In this document: positions 16,875 to 27,546 of the stretch, piece by piece
Numbering within the stretch: position 1 is the first letter of the stretch
Layout: each line of letters starts with the position of its first letter
NCBI RefSeq assembly: GCF_003945325.1
Contig: NZ_AP019307.1
Span: forward strand, 1,178,001-1,242,000
From: Nocardioides baekrokdamisoli
GTDB lineage: Bacteria > Actinomycetota > Actinomycetes > Propionibacteriales > Nocardioidaceae
Direction of reading: 5' to 3'
DNA length: 64,000 nucleotides
Translations under genes and position numbers: made by a program
Notes under the pieces: model-generated
The model's input: only the letters and a program-made list of their open reading frames with translations
Told to the model about the DNA's origin: nothing
Databases searched by the model: none

Positions 16875-17675
16875 TCAAAGAGTGGTGGTGCCCTCTGCCA
16901 CGAGCACTGCGGGCCCGGTCATCAGGATCCGGTCGTCGAGCGTCCACTCGACCGTCAGCCTGCCGCCGGGCAGGTCGACGAGGTACGTCTCACCCGGACC
17001 GCGACCGTCATCCAGTGCACTGGCCACCATCACCGCACAGGCTCCGGTGCCGCAGGACCTCGTCTCGCCTGAGCCGCGCTCATGCACTCGCATCGCCACG
17101 TGACGCTCACCGCGCCGCTCGACGAACTCCACGTTCACGCCGTTGGGGTACGTGTCGCGGTCGTAGATCGGCTCCTCGAGGAGCGGTCCGGCCTCATCGA
17201 GATGATCGACGAAGGCGACCGCATGCGGGTTCCCCATGTCGATGTTCGTCGCCTGCCAGAAGTGATGCGCGATCGAGATCTGGGTGGGAGCCAGGACGGT
17301 CGGGGCGCCCATGTCGACCGTCAGGTCGTTGGTGCCGGTCACGGTCTTCACCCCAGCGCGGGTGGCGACGCGGATCGGCGTGGCGGCGAGACCGGTGTCG
17401 ATGAGGTACCGCGCGAAGACGCGTACGCCGTTGCCGCACATCTCCGCGATCGAGCCGTCGGAGTTGCGGTAGTCCATGAACCATTCGGCGTCGTCGCCCT
17501 GGTGACGCAGGACGCGCAGCACCCCGTCGCCGCCGATGCCTGCGCGCCGATCACACAGAGCACGTACCCGGTCCGCGCTCAGATCCCCGTGGATCGAACC
17601 ATCCAGGTCCGGCAGGAGCACGAAGTCGTTCTCGGTCCCGTGCCCCTTCAGGAAGGCGTACTCAGTCGACGTCAC
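16875..17675 (-). CDS. dapF: Diaminopimelate epimerase
   Basis: DapF converts LL- to meso-diaminopimelate for lysine and peptidoglycan. The 266-residue protein has both catalytic cysteine motifs, EMCGNGVR (about residue 80) and SCGTGA (about residue 210), plus the N-terminal KGHGTENDFVLL and the NPHAVAF segment. The GTG start at 17675 overlaps the stop of miaA by four bases. Meso-DAP use would be consistent with peptidoglycan of type A1-gamma, but LL-DAP organisms also need this enzyme for lysine. Confidence 0.96.
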   Translation of the reverse strand: MTSTEYAFLKGHGTENDFVLLPDLDGSIHGDLSADRVRALCDRRAGIGGDGVLRVLRHQGDDAEWFMDYRNSDGSIAEMCGNGVRVFARYLIDTGLAATPIRVATRAGVKTVTGTNDLTVDMGAPTVLAPTQISIAHHFWQATNIDMGNPHAVAFVDHLDEAGPLLEEPIYDRDTYPNGVNVEFVERRGERHVAMRVHERGSGETRSCGTGACAVMVASALDDGRGPGETYLVDLPGGRLTVEWTLDDRILMTGPAVLVAEGTTTL

Positions 17676-18625
17676 GCACCAAGGGTACGCACCGCAGCGA
17701 GCGCATTCCCGACCCTGTCGGGATCGTCGTACGCCACCCAGACCACGCGCGGATCCTTGCGGAACCAGGCGTCCTGTCGACGAGCGAAGCGGCGTGTCGC
17801 CGACGCCGTACGTTCACGCGCCTCGGAGTCGGTCATCTCACCGCGCAGTACGCAGACGGCCTCGCGGTAGCCGATCGCCATCCGGGCGGTCCGACTCTGC
17901 TCCAGGCCCTGCTCAAGCAGGCTGCGAACCTCCTCGATCAGCCCGTTGTCGAACATCGCATCAACCCGCTGGCCGATCCGCATCGCCAGTGTCGAGCGAT
18001 CGATGTCGACGCCGATCTGGATCGTCCGGGGATCGCGGTACGTCTGCTCCGGCAGCCGGGCACTGAAGGGCTCGCCGGTCAGTTCGATGACCTCCAGCGC
18101 ACGTACGATCCGACGGCCGTTCTCGGGCTTGATGACCTCTGCTGCCGCAGGGTCTAGGTGCGCGAGCCGCCAATGGAGGGCCGCCGAACCATCAGCCTCG
18201 AGAGCCGCTTCCAGCCGAGCGCGTACGCCTGCGTCGGTGGCCGGGAAGTCGAACTCGTCGAGCAGCGCACGGTTGTAGAGGCCACTGCCGCCCACGAGGA
18301 TCGGGACCCGCCCACGGCCCCGCACCTCCGCCATCACCGCTCGTGCGCGCGCCTGGAAATCACCGACGGACGCCGGCTCGGTGATGTCGAGCAGATCCAG
18401 CATGTGATGCGGGATTCCGCGCCGCTCGGCCTCTGGAGCCTTGGCGGTCCCGATGTCCATCCCCCGGTAGAACTGCATGGCGTCGGAATTCACGATCTCG
18501 CCGCCGAGCGCCTCCGCCAGACCCAGCGACAGTTCGGTCTTCCCGGAGGCAGTCGCGCCCACGATCGCCACGATCGGCGGCACCGGAGAATTCACCGTCC
18601 GACCCTCGTTTTCGGCTCCCGACAT
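17672..18625 (-). CDS. miaA: tRNA dimethylallyltransferase
   Basis: MiaA isopentenylates A37 of tRNAs reading UNN codons, using dimethylallyl diphosphate. The 317-residue protein has the P-loop GATASGKTELS, the NSDAMQFYRGMDIGTAK segment, the HHMLDLLDITEP motif, GGSGLYNRALLD and the C-terminal RFARRQDAWFRKDPRV. ATG at 18625 is used; GTG encoding VNSPVPPIV, about 11 codons downstream, is an alternative giving a more typical N-terminus. It forms a tight pair with dapF, and MiaB, which acts on its product, is encoded nearby. Confidence 0.96.
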   Translation of the reverse strand: MSGAENEGRTVNSPVPPIVAIVGATASGKTELSLGLAEALGGEIVNSDAMQFYRGMDIGTAKAPEAERRGIPHHMLDLLDITEPASVGDFQARARAVMAEVRGRGRVPILVGGSGLYNRALLDEFDFPATDAGVRARLEAALEADGSAALHWRLAHLDPAAAEVIKPENGRRIVRALEVIELTGEPFSARLPEQTYRDPRTIQIGVDIDRSTLAMRIGQRVDAMFDNGLIEEVRSLLEQGLEQSRTARMAIGYREAVCVLRGEMTDSEARERTASATRRFARRQDAWFRKDPRVVWVAYDDPDRVGNALAAVRTLGA

Positions 18626-18689
18626 GCGGATAGTGTGTCAATAGACGCCAGTGCCGGTCGGGCATGGCCTGAGTAGAAGGGAGGAACAC

Positions 18690-18878
18690 ATGTCGTTCCT
18701 CGATGACGCGAAGGAAGCTCTCGACAAGGCCGAAGAGTTCGCCAAGGAGCACCCGGACCAGATCAAGGCGGGCCTGGACAAGGCCAAGGGCCTGATCTCG
18801 GAGCAGACCGGTGGCAAGTACGACGAGCAGATCAACGCTGCGGCCGACAAGGCCGAGGGTTTCCTCAACAAGCAGTGA
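18690..18878 (+). CDS. Small antitoxin-like protein, MT0933/Rv0909 family
   Basis: A 62-residue, charged, fully helical protein (MSFLDDAKEALDKAEEFAKE) with the family's TGGKYDEQI motif. It matches the PF14013-type antitoxin family as I recall it. ATG at 18690 follows a strong GAAGGGAGG site. No toxin gene is adjacent: upstream is divergent miaA and downstream is a paralogue. It may therefore act alone or have a different role. Confidence 0.75.
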   Translation: MSFLDDAKEALDKAEEFAKEHPDQIKAGLDKAKGLISEQTGGKYDEQINAAADKAEGFLNKQ

Positions 18879-19055
18879 CATCGAGCTGACAGCAGGCCGT
18901 CGACACCGCGCTTCTTCAAGCGGATCGGCGGCCTCGCTGTTTCTCGGGCGCCGCTCGTGTGATCCAGCGCACGCTAACTCCTGCTAGCACTTGCAAGCAC
19001 CCCGACGTAGCGTTGAGACAAGGCGCATCAGCGCCGCGAACCAAAGGGGAGAACC

Positions 19056-19328
19056 ATGTCGTTCCTGGACAAGGCGAAGGCCGCTGCCGAGCAGGCCAAG
19101 ACCACCGCGCTGCAGGCGGCCGAGGTCGCGAAGACGAAGGCCACCGAGGCGGGCTCACAGGCGCTGACCGCCGCGCAGCAGGCTGCCGCCAAGGTCGAGT
19201 CGGCCGGTGTTGTCGAGAAGGCCGCGAGCTTCGTCGACGAGAAGACCAAGGGCAAGTACGCCGACCAGATCGCCAAGGCGCAGGAGCAGGCCAAGAGCGC
19301 CGTCAGCAAGGTCTCCAAGGCCAGCTGA
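19056..19328 (+). CDS. Second MT0933-type antitoxin-like protein
   Basis: A 90-residue Ala/Lys-rich helical protein sharing the start MSFLDKAK and the C-terminal TKGKYADQI motif with the preceding gene, but with an Ala-rich insertion of about 30 residues between them. The shared ends indicate paralogy. ATG at 19056 follows AAGGGGAGA. It has its own 177-base upstream region and its own hairpin downstream, so it is probably transcribed separately. No toxin is visible. Confidence 0.72.
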   Translation: MSFLDKAKAAAEQAKTTALQAAEVAKTKATEAGSQALTAAQQAAAKVESAGVVEKAASFVDEKTKGKYADQIAKAQEQAKSAVSKVSKAS

Positions 19329-19339
19329 TCTTCTGACTC

Positions 19340-19373
19340 GAGCCGTCGGGCGCACACCAGTGCCCGGCGGCTC
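19340..19373. terminator. 12-bp hairpin downstream of the second antitoxin-like gene
   Basis: GAGCCGTCGGGC pairs with GCCCGGCGGCTC around a 10-base loop, with one G-U pair. It lies between the plus-strand small gene and the convergent end of miaB. Confidence 0.7.
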
Positions 19374-19433
19374 AGTCGTTCCCGGCGTACGCCGGGGTGG
19401 ACCCATGTTGCCGGTGGTGCGTCAGGGCGACGG

Positions 19434-20915
19434 TCAGCCGCAGACGGGGGCGTCCGGCAGCGGGGCGGGGACCCCGACCTGTGGCATGCCGAGACCAACA
19501 CCCTTCGGCGCCGCCAGACCTTGCCGCGCCTCCCAGGCGTCGCCGGCGCGCGTCCGCCGCACGTCGAGAACTCGGTCCGCCACCAGATGGTGCGGGGCTG
19601 CGTACGTGATCTCAACGGAGACGACATCGCCCGGACGGGCATCAACTGCCGTGAAATGAACGAGTCGGCTGTCCGCTGCGCGGCCCGACATTCGCCGCGT
19701 CTCGCCATCCTTGCGGCCCTCGCCCTCGGAAACCATCAGGTCGACGATGCGTCCGACCTGCTTCTGGTTCTCCTCGTGAGCGATCTCGTTGACCAGATCG
19801 ACCAGACGCATATATCGCGCCGATACAACGGCGGGTTCGATCTGATCGGGAAGCTCCGCGGCTGGGGTCCCCGGCCGCTTCGAGTACTGGAAGGTGAACG
19901 CGCTTGAGAACCGCGCAGCGCGTACAACATCCAGGGTGGCCTGGAAGTCCTCCTCGGTCTCACCGGGGAAGCCCACGATGATGTCGGTCGTGATCGCTGC
20001 GTCCGGCATGGCCGCCCGGACCCGTTCGATGATCCCGAGGTATTTCGACTGACGGTACGACCGCCGCATCGCCTTGAGGATCGCGTCCGATCCGGACTGG
20101 AGCGGCATGTGCAGCGAAGGCATCACGTTCGGAGTCTCGGCCATCGCATCGATCACGTCATCGGTGAATTCGGCTGGGTGCGGCGAGGTGAATCGCACCC
20201 GCTCCAGACCTTCGATCGGGCCGCAGGCACGCAGCAACTTCGAGAAGGCCTCCCGGTCGCCGAACTCGACGCCGTACGCGTTGACGTTCTGACCCAGCAA
20301 CGTGATCTCGGAGACGCCGTCGGCGACCAGCGCCTCGATCTCGGCCAGGATCTCGCCGGGTCGACGATCCTTCTCCTTGCCGCGGAGCGCCGGCACGATG
20401 CAGAACGTGCAGGTGTTGTTGCAGCCCACGCTGACCGACACCCAGGCCGCGTACGGGCTCTCGCGGCGGGTCGGCAGGGTGGACGGGAAGACTTCGAGCG
20501 ACTCGACGATCTCGACCTGCGCCTCACGGGCGATCCGGGCTCGCTCGAGCAACACCGGCAGCGACCCGATGTTGTGGGTCCCGAACACGACGTCGACGTA
20601 CGGAGCCTTCTCAGTGATCGTCGAGCGATCCTTCTGCGCCAGGCAACCGCCGACGGCGATCTGCATCCCGGGGTTGGCAGCCTTCACCGAGGCCAGGTGA
20701 CCGAGGTTGCCATACAGCTTGTTGTCCGCGTTCTCGCGTACCGCGCAGGTGTTGAAGACCACCACGTCAGCGCGCTCGCCCGTGTCGACGCGGGCGTAAC
20801 CGGCGTCCTCCAGCAGGCCGGACAGACGCTCGGAGTCGTGCACGTTCATCTGGCAGCCGTACGTACGCACCTCGTAGGTGCGGGCGGTCGGCTGCTCAGC
20901 GATTTCGGTAGTCAT
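19434..20915 (-). CDS. miaB: tRNA-2-methylthio-N6-dimethylallyladenosine synthase
   Basis: MiaB adds the methylthio group to i6A37 of tRNA, acting after MiaA. The 493-residue protein has the N-terminal cluster cysteines (YGCQMN, FNTCAVR, GGCLAQ), the radical-[11 protein letters not shown] motif (about residue 161), the SPHPAEF and [10 protein letters not shown] segments and a C-terminal TRAM domain. The assigned ATG at 20915 is buried in a 16-bp hairpin and lacks a Shine-Dalgarno sequence; GTG at 20960 and GTG at 20870 (giving MRTYGCQMN) are alternatives. The C-terminal tail is Pro-rich and longer than usual. Confidence 0.95.
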   Translation of the reverse strand: MTTEIAEQPTARTYEVRTYGCQMNVHDSERLSGLLEDAGYARVDTGERADVVVFNTCAVRENADNKLYGNLGHLASVKAANPGMQIAVGGCLAQKDRSTITEKAPYVDVVFGTHNIGSLPVLLERARIAREAQVEIVESLEVFPSTLPTRRESPYAAWVSVSVGCNNTCTFCIVPALRGKEKDRRPGEILAEIEALVADGVSEITLLGQNVNAYGVEFGDREAFSKLLRACGPIEGLERVRFTSPHPAEFTDDVIDAMAETPNVMPSLHMPLQSGSDAILKAMRRSYRQSKYLGIIERVRAAMPDAAITTDIIVGFPGETEEDFQATLDVVRAARFSSAFTFQYSKRPGTPAAELPDQIEPAVVSARYMRLVDLVNEIAHEENQKQVGRIVDLMVSEGEGRKDGETRRMSGRAADSRLVHFTAVDARPGDVVSVEITYAAPHHLVADRVLDVRRTRAGDAWEARQGLAAPKGVGLGMPQVGVPAPLPDAPVCG

Positions 20916-20950
20916 CTCGACGGGCAAGCCTAAGTTGCCCGTCGAGATGA
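20912..20950 (-). repeat. Perfect 16-bp inverted repeat enclosing the miaB start codon
   Basis: TCATCTCGACGGGCAA (20912-20927) and its exact complement (20935-20950) flank a seven-base GCCTAAG loop. In the minus-strand transcript the stem includes the assigned miaB ATG and begins 21 bases after the stop of the upstream thioesterase-like gene. It could terminate that gene, or hide the miaB start. Confidence 0.8.
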
Positions 20951-20970
20951 ACCGAATCACGCGATCTGGA

Positions 20971-21459
20971 TCAGGCCGACTTCTTGGCCGGTTTGTCAGT
21001 CACCCACAACTTGATGACGCCTTCGATCACGACGGTGCCGTCGGTGCGTACGCCCTTGACCCGGACATCAAGGGCGCCGTTGGCGGTGTCCCACTGCTCC
21101 TGATCGGTCTCGGCGATGCAGGTGATGTCGGTGTTGGCCATCGCGGTGTATTCGATGGACATGCCCTTGGGGATCCACCGCTTGGACTTCGGGATGGTCG
21201 CCTCCGCGAGCGCGCCCATCGCCATCTCCAGCCCGTTGCACAGCGCGATCGCGTGCACGGTGCCGATGTGGTTGTGGACCTTCTTCTTGTTCGGGATCAC
21301 GAGCTCAACGTGATTGGGCTCGAGCACGGTGACGGTCGCACCGATCGTGGAGAAGTACGGGGCGAAGCGGGAGAAGGCGATCGAGAAGACCTTCTTGCCA
21401 GCGATTCCACCGACGAGGGGAGCGGTGGTGGTCTGCTTCCACAGGGCGTTGATATCCAT
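20971..21459 (-). CDS. DUF4442 hotdog-fold thioesterase-like protein
   Basis: A 162-residue single hotdog-fold domain protein of the DUF4442 type, a family of putative acyl-CoA thioesterases. Supporting segments are [34 protein letters not shown], which carries the helix of the hotdog, and the following strands. ATG at 21459 has GAGGG five bases upstream; GTG at 21477 is also in frame. It is divergent from a MarR gene, and a MarR-type operator lies between them, so it may be regulated by that protein. Substrate unknown. Confidence 0.8.
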   Translation of the reverse strand: MDINALWKQTTTAPLVGGIAGKKVFSIAFSRFAPYFSTIGATVTVLEPNHVELVIPNKKKVHNHIGTVHAIALCNGLEMAMGALAEATIPKSKRWIPKGMSIEYTAMANTDITCIAETDQEQWDTANGALDVRVKGVRTDGTVVIEGVIKLWVTDKPAKKSA

Positions 21460-21519
21460 ACCCTCAATGTTACTCACCAGTAACTACCACGGGAAGCGTG
21501 ACGTCGGCCTCATCACCCG

Positions 21520-21533
21520 TCTTGATGTCAAGA
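21520..21533. promoter_or_regulatory. MarR-type operator palindrome
   Basis: TCTTGA-TG-TCAAGA is a 6-2-6 perfect dyad, of the TTGA/TCAA type common for MarR repressors, in the 99-base gap between the divergent DUF4442 and MarR genes. Confidence 0.65.
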
Positions 21534-21558
21534 TTCTCGATCGGCCTACGATGGGGTC

Positions 21559-22044
21559 ATGCGGGACGACGTCGACGACCTCAGCGAGGCGTGGGCACGA
21601 GAGCGCCCCGACCTCGACCTCGAACCAGTGGAGATCTTCTCCAGGATCGACCGGCTGGCCCACAAGTTGGCGCGCGTACGCTCCGACGCCTTCGCGGCGT
21701 ACGGCGTCGAGGGCTGGGAGTTCGATGTCCTTGCTGCACTGCGCCGTGCCGGCGACCCGTACGAACTCTCTCCCGGCCGACTCCTCCACGAGACGCTCGT
21801 GACATCAGGGACGATGACCAACCGGGTCGACCGACTCACGGATCGAGGATTCGTCGAGCGCTATCCGGATCCGGAGGATCGCCGCGGCGTACTCGTGCGG
21901 CTCACGCCGGAGGGCAAGGAGTGCGTGGACGGCGCCTTCGCGGCGCTGCTGGCGGCAGAAGCCCGGCTCCTCGCCGATCTGCCCGAGGACGTACGCGACC
22001 TGCTCGTCACCCACCTGCGAAGCCTGCTGCTCAGGTTCAACTGA
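21559..22044 (+). CDS. MarR-family transcriptional regulator
   Basis: A 161-residue winged-helix protein. The recognition helix and wing are visible as LSPGRLLHETLVTSGTMTNRVDRLTDRGFVERYPDPEDRRGVLVRLTPEGKE, the diagnostic MarR stretch. It is divergent from the DUF4442 thioesterase-like gene with a dyad operator between, suggesting autoregulation and control of that gene. The effector is unknown; many relatives respond to phenolic compounds or acyl-CoA thioesters, and the latter would fit the neighbour. Confidence 0.92.
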   Translation: MRDDVDDLSEAWARERPDLDLEPVEIFSRIDRLAHKLARVRSDAFAAYGVEGWEFDVLAALRRAGDPYELSPGRLLHETLVTSGTMTNRVDRLTDRGFVERYPDPEDRRGVLVRLTPEGKECVDGAFAALLAAEARLLADLPEDVRDLLVTHLRSLLLRFN

Positions 22045-22050
22045 GCACCG

Positions 22051-23817
22051 TCAGCTGAGCAGCTCCGCGGCTTCGAGCCACTCCATTTCGAGGTCTTCGC
22101 GTTCCGTCGCCAGTTCGTTCAGGGTCGCGCCGAGACGTGCCAGGAGTGCGTAGTCAGCGGCGTTGGCTTCCATCTCGGCGTGCACCTCGGCCTCACGCGC
22201 TGCGATCTTCTCCAACTGCTTCTCCACGCGCGCGACGACCTTCTTGGCCTCGCGTTCCTCAGCCGCACTGACCTTGGGCGCCGACGCCGGCGACGCGGCC
22301 ACGGGCTGGGCTGCCTTCGTCACGGTGCCCGCCGCGCGCTTCTCCAGATACTCATCCACGCCGCGCGGCAGCATGGTGATCTTCCCGTCCCCCATCAACG
22401 CCCAGACGGTGTCGGTGACGCGTTCGAGGAAGTAGCGATCGTGGGTGACGACGATCAGGGTGCCCGGCCAGCCGTCGAGGAAGTCCTCCAGGACCGTGAG
22501 CGTCTCGATGTCGAGGTCGTTCGTGGGCTCGTCGAGGAGCAGCACGTTCGGCTCAGTCAGCAGCAGCATCAGCAACTGGAGCCGCCGCCGCTCGCCGCCC
22601 GACAGGTCGCCGATCCTGGTCATCAGCTTGTCGCCGGTGAACCCGAACCGCTCGAGCATGGAGGTGGCGGTTAGTTCCTGACCATCCGCCGTCTTCGTGA
22701 TCCTCCGGACACCATCCACCATCGGCAGGACCCGCGCCTCGGGGTCGAGGTCGTCGAGATGCTGGGTGAGGTGCTGGATCGCGATCGTCCGACCGTGCTT
22801 GACCTTGCCGACCTTGGGACCCAACGTGCCGTCCAGCACCGAGAGCAGCGAGGTCTTGCCGGCGCCGTTGACGCCCACGATGCCGACCCGGTCGCCCGGA
22901 CCCAGGCGCCAGGTCGCGCGACTGAGAATCTGCTTGTCACCCCGGAAGACATCCACGTCCTCGACATCGATGACGTCCTTGCCGAGACGCTGGGTGGCGA
23001 ACTTCTGCAGCTCGAACCGGTCGCGAGGCGGCGGCACGTCCTCGATCAACGCGTTGGCGGCATCGATGCGGAACTTGGGCTTGGACGTACGCGCCGGGGC
23101 ACCGCGACGGAGCCAGGCCAACTCCTTGCGCGCCAGGTTCTGCCGGCGCTGCTCGGACGCAGCGGACTGGCGTCCACGCTCAGCCTTCGCCAGGACGAAG
23201 GCGGCGTATCCGCCCTCGTACACGTCGACGACGCCGTCGTGGACCTCCCAGGTGAACTGGCAGACAGCGTCGAGGAACCAACGGTCGTGGGTGACGACGA
23301 TGAGGGCACAGGACCGCTTCGCGAGATGGTCGGCCAGCCAGGCCACGGCCTCGACGTCGAGATGGTTGGTCGGCTCGTCGAGCACGATCAGGTCATGGTC
23401 GCCCAGCAACAAGTGAGCCAGCGCGCAGCGGCGGCGTTCGCCGCCGGAGAGACCGTCGACGACCCGGTCCAGGCTGACGCCGGCCAGCAAGACCTCGACG
23501 ACTTCGCGCGTACGCACATCGGCGGCCCACTCGTGATCGGATCGCCCGGCCAGGACCGCCTCGCGGACCGTGTGGGTGTCGTGCAGACGATCGCGTTGGT
23601 GCAGGAACCCCATCAGGAGGCCGCGCTGCTGCGAGACGCGGCCCTCGTCCGGCGCCTCCAGCCCCGTCATCACCTGCAGGAGCGTGGTCTTGCCGTCGCC
23701 GTTGCGCCCGACGATCCCGACCCGGTCGCCGATGTTGATGCCGAGCGAGACGTCCTTGAGCAGCGGGCGCAGACCGTAGGACTTCGAGACGTGCTCGAGG
23801 TTGAGAAGGTTGGCCAC
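22051..23817 (-). CDS. ABC-F family ATPase (Uup-like)
   Basis: A 588-residue soluble protein with two ABC domains and no membrane segment, typical of ABC-F translation factors that act in the ribosomal E site. First domain: GRNGDGKTT, LSGGERRR, LIVLDEPTNHLD. Second domain: GVNGAGKTS, LSGGERRR, VLLLDEPTNDLD. A charged coiled-coil C-terminal extension (EEREAKKVVARVEKQLEKIAAREAEV) is characteristic of the Uup type. It starts at GTG 23817, overlapping the ispE stop by one base (TAGTG). Whether it confers antibiotic resistance cannot be told from sequence. Confidence 0.93.
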   Translation of the reverse strand: MANLLNLEHVSKSYGLRPLLKDVSLGINIGDRVGIVGRNGDGKTTLLQVMTGLEAPDEGRVSQQRGLLMGFLHQRDRLHDTHTVREAVLAGRSDHEWAADVRTREVVEVLLAGVSLDRVVDGLSGGERRRCALAHLLLGDHDLIVLDEPTNHLDVEAVAWLADHLAKRSCALIVVTHDRWFLDAVCQFTWEVHDGVVDVYEGGYAAFVLAKAERGRQSAASEQRRQNLARKELAWLRRGAPARTSKPKFRIDAANALIEDVPPPRDRFELQKFATQRLGKDVIDVEDVDVFRGDKQILSRATWRLGPGDRVGIVGVNGAGKTSLLSVLDGTLGPKVGKVKHGRTIAIQHLTQHLDDLDPEARVLPMVDGVRRITKTADGQELTATSMLERFGFTGDKLMTRIGDLSGGERRRLQLLMLLLTEPNVLLLDEPTNDLDIETLTVLEDFLDGWPGTLIVVTHDRYFLERVTDTVWALMGDGKITMLPRGVDEYLEKRAAGTVTKAAQPVAASPASAPKVSAAEEREAKKVVARVEKQLEKIAAREAEVHAEMEANAADYALLARLGATLNELATEREDLEMEWLEAAELLS

Positions 23818-24728
23818 TAGTGCTCCAGGACGTGCGCGCCGGCGACCGGCGCAGGGACGAGAACGTGGTCGATGCCCTGATCGCGCAACTCGCCTGCAGC
23901 CGCCCGCGCCGCGCTGACGTCACCGAAGAGGAGCAACTGGGTCGGGCCCGAGCCGGACAGCAGGACCGCGTCGGCTCCGAGTTCGTCGAGCAGGCGGTGG
24001 CGTTGAGCCAGGTCGGGACGGAGGTCGTACGCCGCGGGCTGGAGTTCGTTGCTGACGGTTGCCGCGATCGCGGCGATGTCACCGGCCGCGAGTGCCGCGG
24101 TCAATGCCTCGTCGATCACAGGCTCCTCATCGCCCAGCTCCAACTGGTCGAAGTGGTGGAAGACGCTCGGGGTCGGCAGCCCGATCTCGTGCGGCACCAC
24201 CAGCCACCAGAGATTCGCCGGCGCGTCGATCGGCGTCACCAACTCGCCCCGGCCAGCGCCGAGCGCGGTGCCGCCGTAGAGCGCGAAGGGCACATCAGAC
24301 CCGAGGTCGGCGGCGATCCGCAGCAGATCCTCGACCGACGTGTCGAGACCCCAGAGTTCCTCGAGTGCGACGAGCGTTGCCGCCGCATCGGCGGAGCCAC
24401 CGGCCATGCCACCGGCGACCGGGATCGCCTTCTGGATGTCGATCGCCGCCGCCCGGCTCAGACCGTGGTGCGCCGCGAGCGCCTTGCCCGCCTTGATCGC
24501 GATGTTCGACTCGTCATCACCCACGGTCGACAGATCGATCCCCGCATCGGCGTGCGTACGCACCGACCACTGGTCGGCGTCGCGCACGGTGACGTCGTCG
24601 TACAACCCGATGGCCTGATAGATCGTCGCCAACGGGTGGAAGCCGTCCTGGCGCGGTCGACCGACGCGAAGAGCGAGATTGATCTTCGCTGCAGCCCTCG
24701 CCGTACAGCGTCGTTCAGGGGCGGTCAT
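23817..24728 (-). CDS. ispE: 4-diphosphocytidyl-2-C-methyl-D-erythritol kinase
   Basis: IspE phosphorylates CDP-methylerythritol in the non-mevalonate isoprenoid pathway, which also supplies the dimethylallyl diphosphate used by MiaA. The 303-residue GHMP kinase has [12 protein letters not shown], the ATP-binding [15 protein letters not shown] and the C-terminal [14 protein letters not shown] at 24728 overlaps the stop of rsmA (ATGA). The order rpf-rsmA-ispE is the standard actinobacterial arrangement. Confidence 0.96.
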   Translation of the reverse strand: MTAPERRCTARAAAKINLALRVGRPRQDGFHPLATIYQAIGLYDDVTVRDADQWSVRTHADAGIDLSTVGDDESNIAIKAGKALAAHHGLSRAAAIDIQKAIPVAGGMAGGSADAAATLVALEELWGLDTSVEDLLRIAADLGSDVPFALYGGTALGAGRGELVTPIDAPANLWWLVVPHEIGLPTPSVFHHFDQLELGDEEPVIDEALTAALAAGDIAAIAATVSNELQPAAYDLRPDLAQRHRLLDELGADAVLLSGSGPTQLLLFGDVSAARAAAGELRDQGIDHVLVPAPVAGAHVLEH

Positions 24729-25573
24729 CTGTTGAGTGCCTCTGCCAGGGCGCAGAACTCGTCGATCCCGAGCGCTTCACCGCGTACGAGGGGGTCCATC
24801 CCGATCGTGCTGAATGCGTCGCTCAGTTGCTCGACGCTCGCGATGCCGCGCAGGGCTCCGCGAAGCGCCTTACGCCGCTGCGCGAACGCGGCGTCGATCA
24901 CAGCGAACACCTGCTCGCGCGTCACCGCAGTCGTCGGCGGCGCGTGATGGGTCCAGGCGACCAGACCGGAGTCGACATTGGGCGCGGGCCAGAAGACGTT
25001 GCGGCCGATGGCGCCGGCGCGGCGTACGTCTGCGAACCAGGCGGCTTTGGCCGACGGCACTCCGTACGTCTTGGACCCCGGAGGCGCCGCCAGCCGGTCA
25101 GCGACCTCGGCCTGCACCATCACCAGGCCATGCCGCAGCGACGGCAGCAACGCCATCAGGTGGAGGAGAACGGGGACCGAGACGTTGTACGGCAGGTTGG
25201 CGACCAGCGCCGTCGGCGCCGGTCCGGGGACCTCGGCGATCTTCAGCGCGTCCTCGAGGATCACCTGGAAACGCGACGCCTGGTCGGGGGCGTACTCGGC
25301 GATCGTGCGCGGGAGTCGGCCGGCCAGGAGCGAATCGACCTCGATCGCGGTCACATGTCCCGCGACCTCCAGGAGTGCGAGCGTCAACGAACCCAGTCCC
25401 GGGCCGACCTCGACGACCACATCGTCGGCCGTGATCCCGGACTCGCGAACGATCCGACGGACCGTGTTCGGGTCGATGACGAAGTTCTGCCCACGCTGCT
25501 TGGTCGGACGCAGGTCCAGTTCAGCAGCAAGCCCCCGGATCTCGGCGGGGCCGAGCAACCGGGGGCTTGTCAT
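24725..25573 (-). CDS. rsmA: 16S rRNA (adenine1518-N6/adenine1519-N6)-dimethyltransferase
   Basis: RsmA (KsgA) dimethylates two adjacent adenosines in the 3' helix of 16S rRNA during 30S maturation. The 282-residue protein has the N-terminal [14 protein letters not shown], the SAM motif [12 protein letters not shown] and the catalytic NLPYNVS. Start at ATG 25573. It follows the rpf-type gene on the same strand; the 168-base gap (25574-25741) holds only weak small inverted repeats. Confidence 0.96.
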   Translation of the reverse strand: MTSPRLLGPAEIRGLAAELDLRPTKQRGQNFVIDPNTVRRIVRESGITADDVVVEVGPGLGSLTLALLEVAGHVTAIEVDSLLAGRLPRTIAEYAPDQASRFQVILEDALKIAEVPGPAPTALVANLPYNVSVPVLLHLMALLPSLRHGLVMVQAEVADRLAAPPGSKTYGVPSAKAAWFADVRRAGAIGRNVFWPAPNVDSGLVAWTHHAPPTTAVTREQVFAVIDAAFAQRRKALRGALRGIASVEQLSDAFSTIGMDPLVRGEALGIDEFCALAEALNR

Positions 25574-25741
25574 GCGGATCAGGCTAGTGGGCCTGGGTGC
25601 CTATTCAGTTATCCAAGAAATCAGATCTCTGGAAATCTGGCGCTTGGGTGCGTGCATCGCAAGGCGGAGGACCCGAAGGCGGCCTCAATGGGCCGTCGAG
25701 CGGTCCGACAACGCAGCGAGGTGCGTGCCCAAGGGTCAGAT

Positions 25742-26709
<968 letters not shown>

Positions 26710-27546
26710 CTACCAGGTCCCGCCGAAGGCGGCCTCGGTGTTCGCATTGACCTGAAGGCACAACTCCTCCAGATCCACACCGCGTACTGCCGCCATCGCG
26801 CGCATCGTCACAGGGATCAGGTACGCACTGTTGGTCTTGCCGCGATGCGGCGTCGGGGTCAGGAACGGCGCGTCGGTCTCGACCAGGATCCGGTCCTTCG
26901 GTGTGATCGCCAACGCGTCCCTCAGGTCGCCAGCGTTACCGAAGGTGACCGTGCCAGAGAACGACAGGTACGCCCCACGGTCCAGGCAGCGCTTCGCGAA
27001 GTCGGCGTCCCCGCTGAAGCAGTGCATCACCCACCTGTCAGGCGTCCCCTCTTGGTCGAGGACCTCGAGGACGGCGTCGTGCGCATCGCGATCGTGGATC
27101 TGCAGTGTCTTGTCCAGCCTGATCGCGAGGTCGATGTGACGGCGGAACGATTCCTGTTGCGCGGCCCGACCGTCGTCGCCGGTCCGGAAGAAGTCCAAAC
27201 CGGTCTCGCCGATGACCCGCACCTTGTCGTGAGCCATGGCCAGCGCCTCGATCTCCGCGATCGCCGCGTCGAGGTCCTGGTGAAGTGGCGCATCGTTGGG
27301 GTGCAGTGCCACGCCGGCGATCACGTTGTCGTGCGTACGCGCCGCCTCGACCGCCCAACGCGCGCTCGGCAGGTCGCATCCGATCTGCACGATCCTGGTG
27401 ACCCCGACGGACCCCGCCAGCGCGAGCGCCTCAGCCGGTTCGAGCGCCTCGTGGCCGTCACGGACGATGTCCATGTGGCAGTGGTTGTCGACCACCGGGG
27501 CGGGCAGTGCCTCCGGCAGCGGCGGGAAGTCCTGCTTCAACGTCAC
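26710..27546 (-). CDS. tatD: TatD-family metal-dependent DNase
   Basis: A 278-residue TIM-barrel hydrolase. Metal-binding residues are visible in DNHCHMD (about residue 20), GETGLDFFR, the HDRDAHD segment, MHCFSGD and ETDAPFL. Family members are 3'-5' exonucleases or deacylases acting in the cytoplasm. The GTG start at 27546 overlaps the rsmI stop (GTGA), choosing it over a longer in-frame extension to 27804 that has only low-complexity sequence. The order rsmI-tatD-rpf-rsmA-ispE matches M. tuberculosis. Confidence 0.93.
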   Translation of the reverse strand: MTLKQDFPPLPEALPAPVVDNHCHMDIVRDGHEALEPAEALALAGSVGVTRIVQIGCDLPSARWAVEAARTHDNVIAGVALHPNDAPLHQDLDAAIAEIEALAMAHDKVRVIGETGLDFFRTGDDGRAAQQESFRRHIDLAIRLDKTLQIHDRDAHDAVLEVLDQEGTPDRWVMHCFSGDADFAKRCLDRGAYLSFSGTVTFGNAGDLRDALAITPKDRILVETDAPFLTPTPHRGKTNSAYLIPVTMRAMAAVRGVDLEELCLQVNANTEAAFGGTW

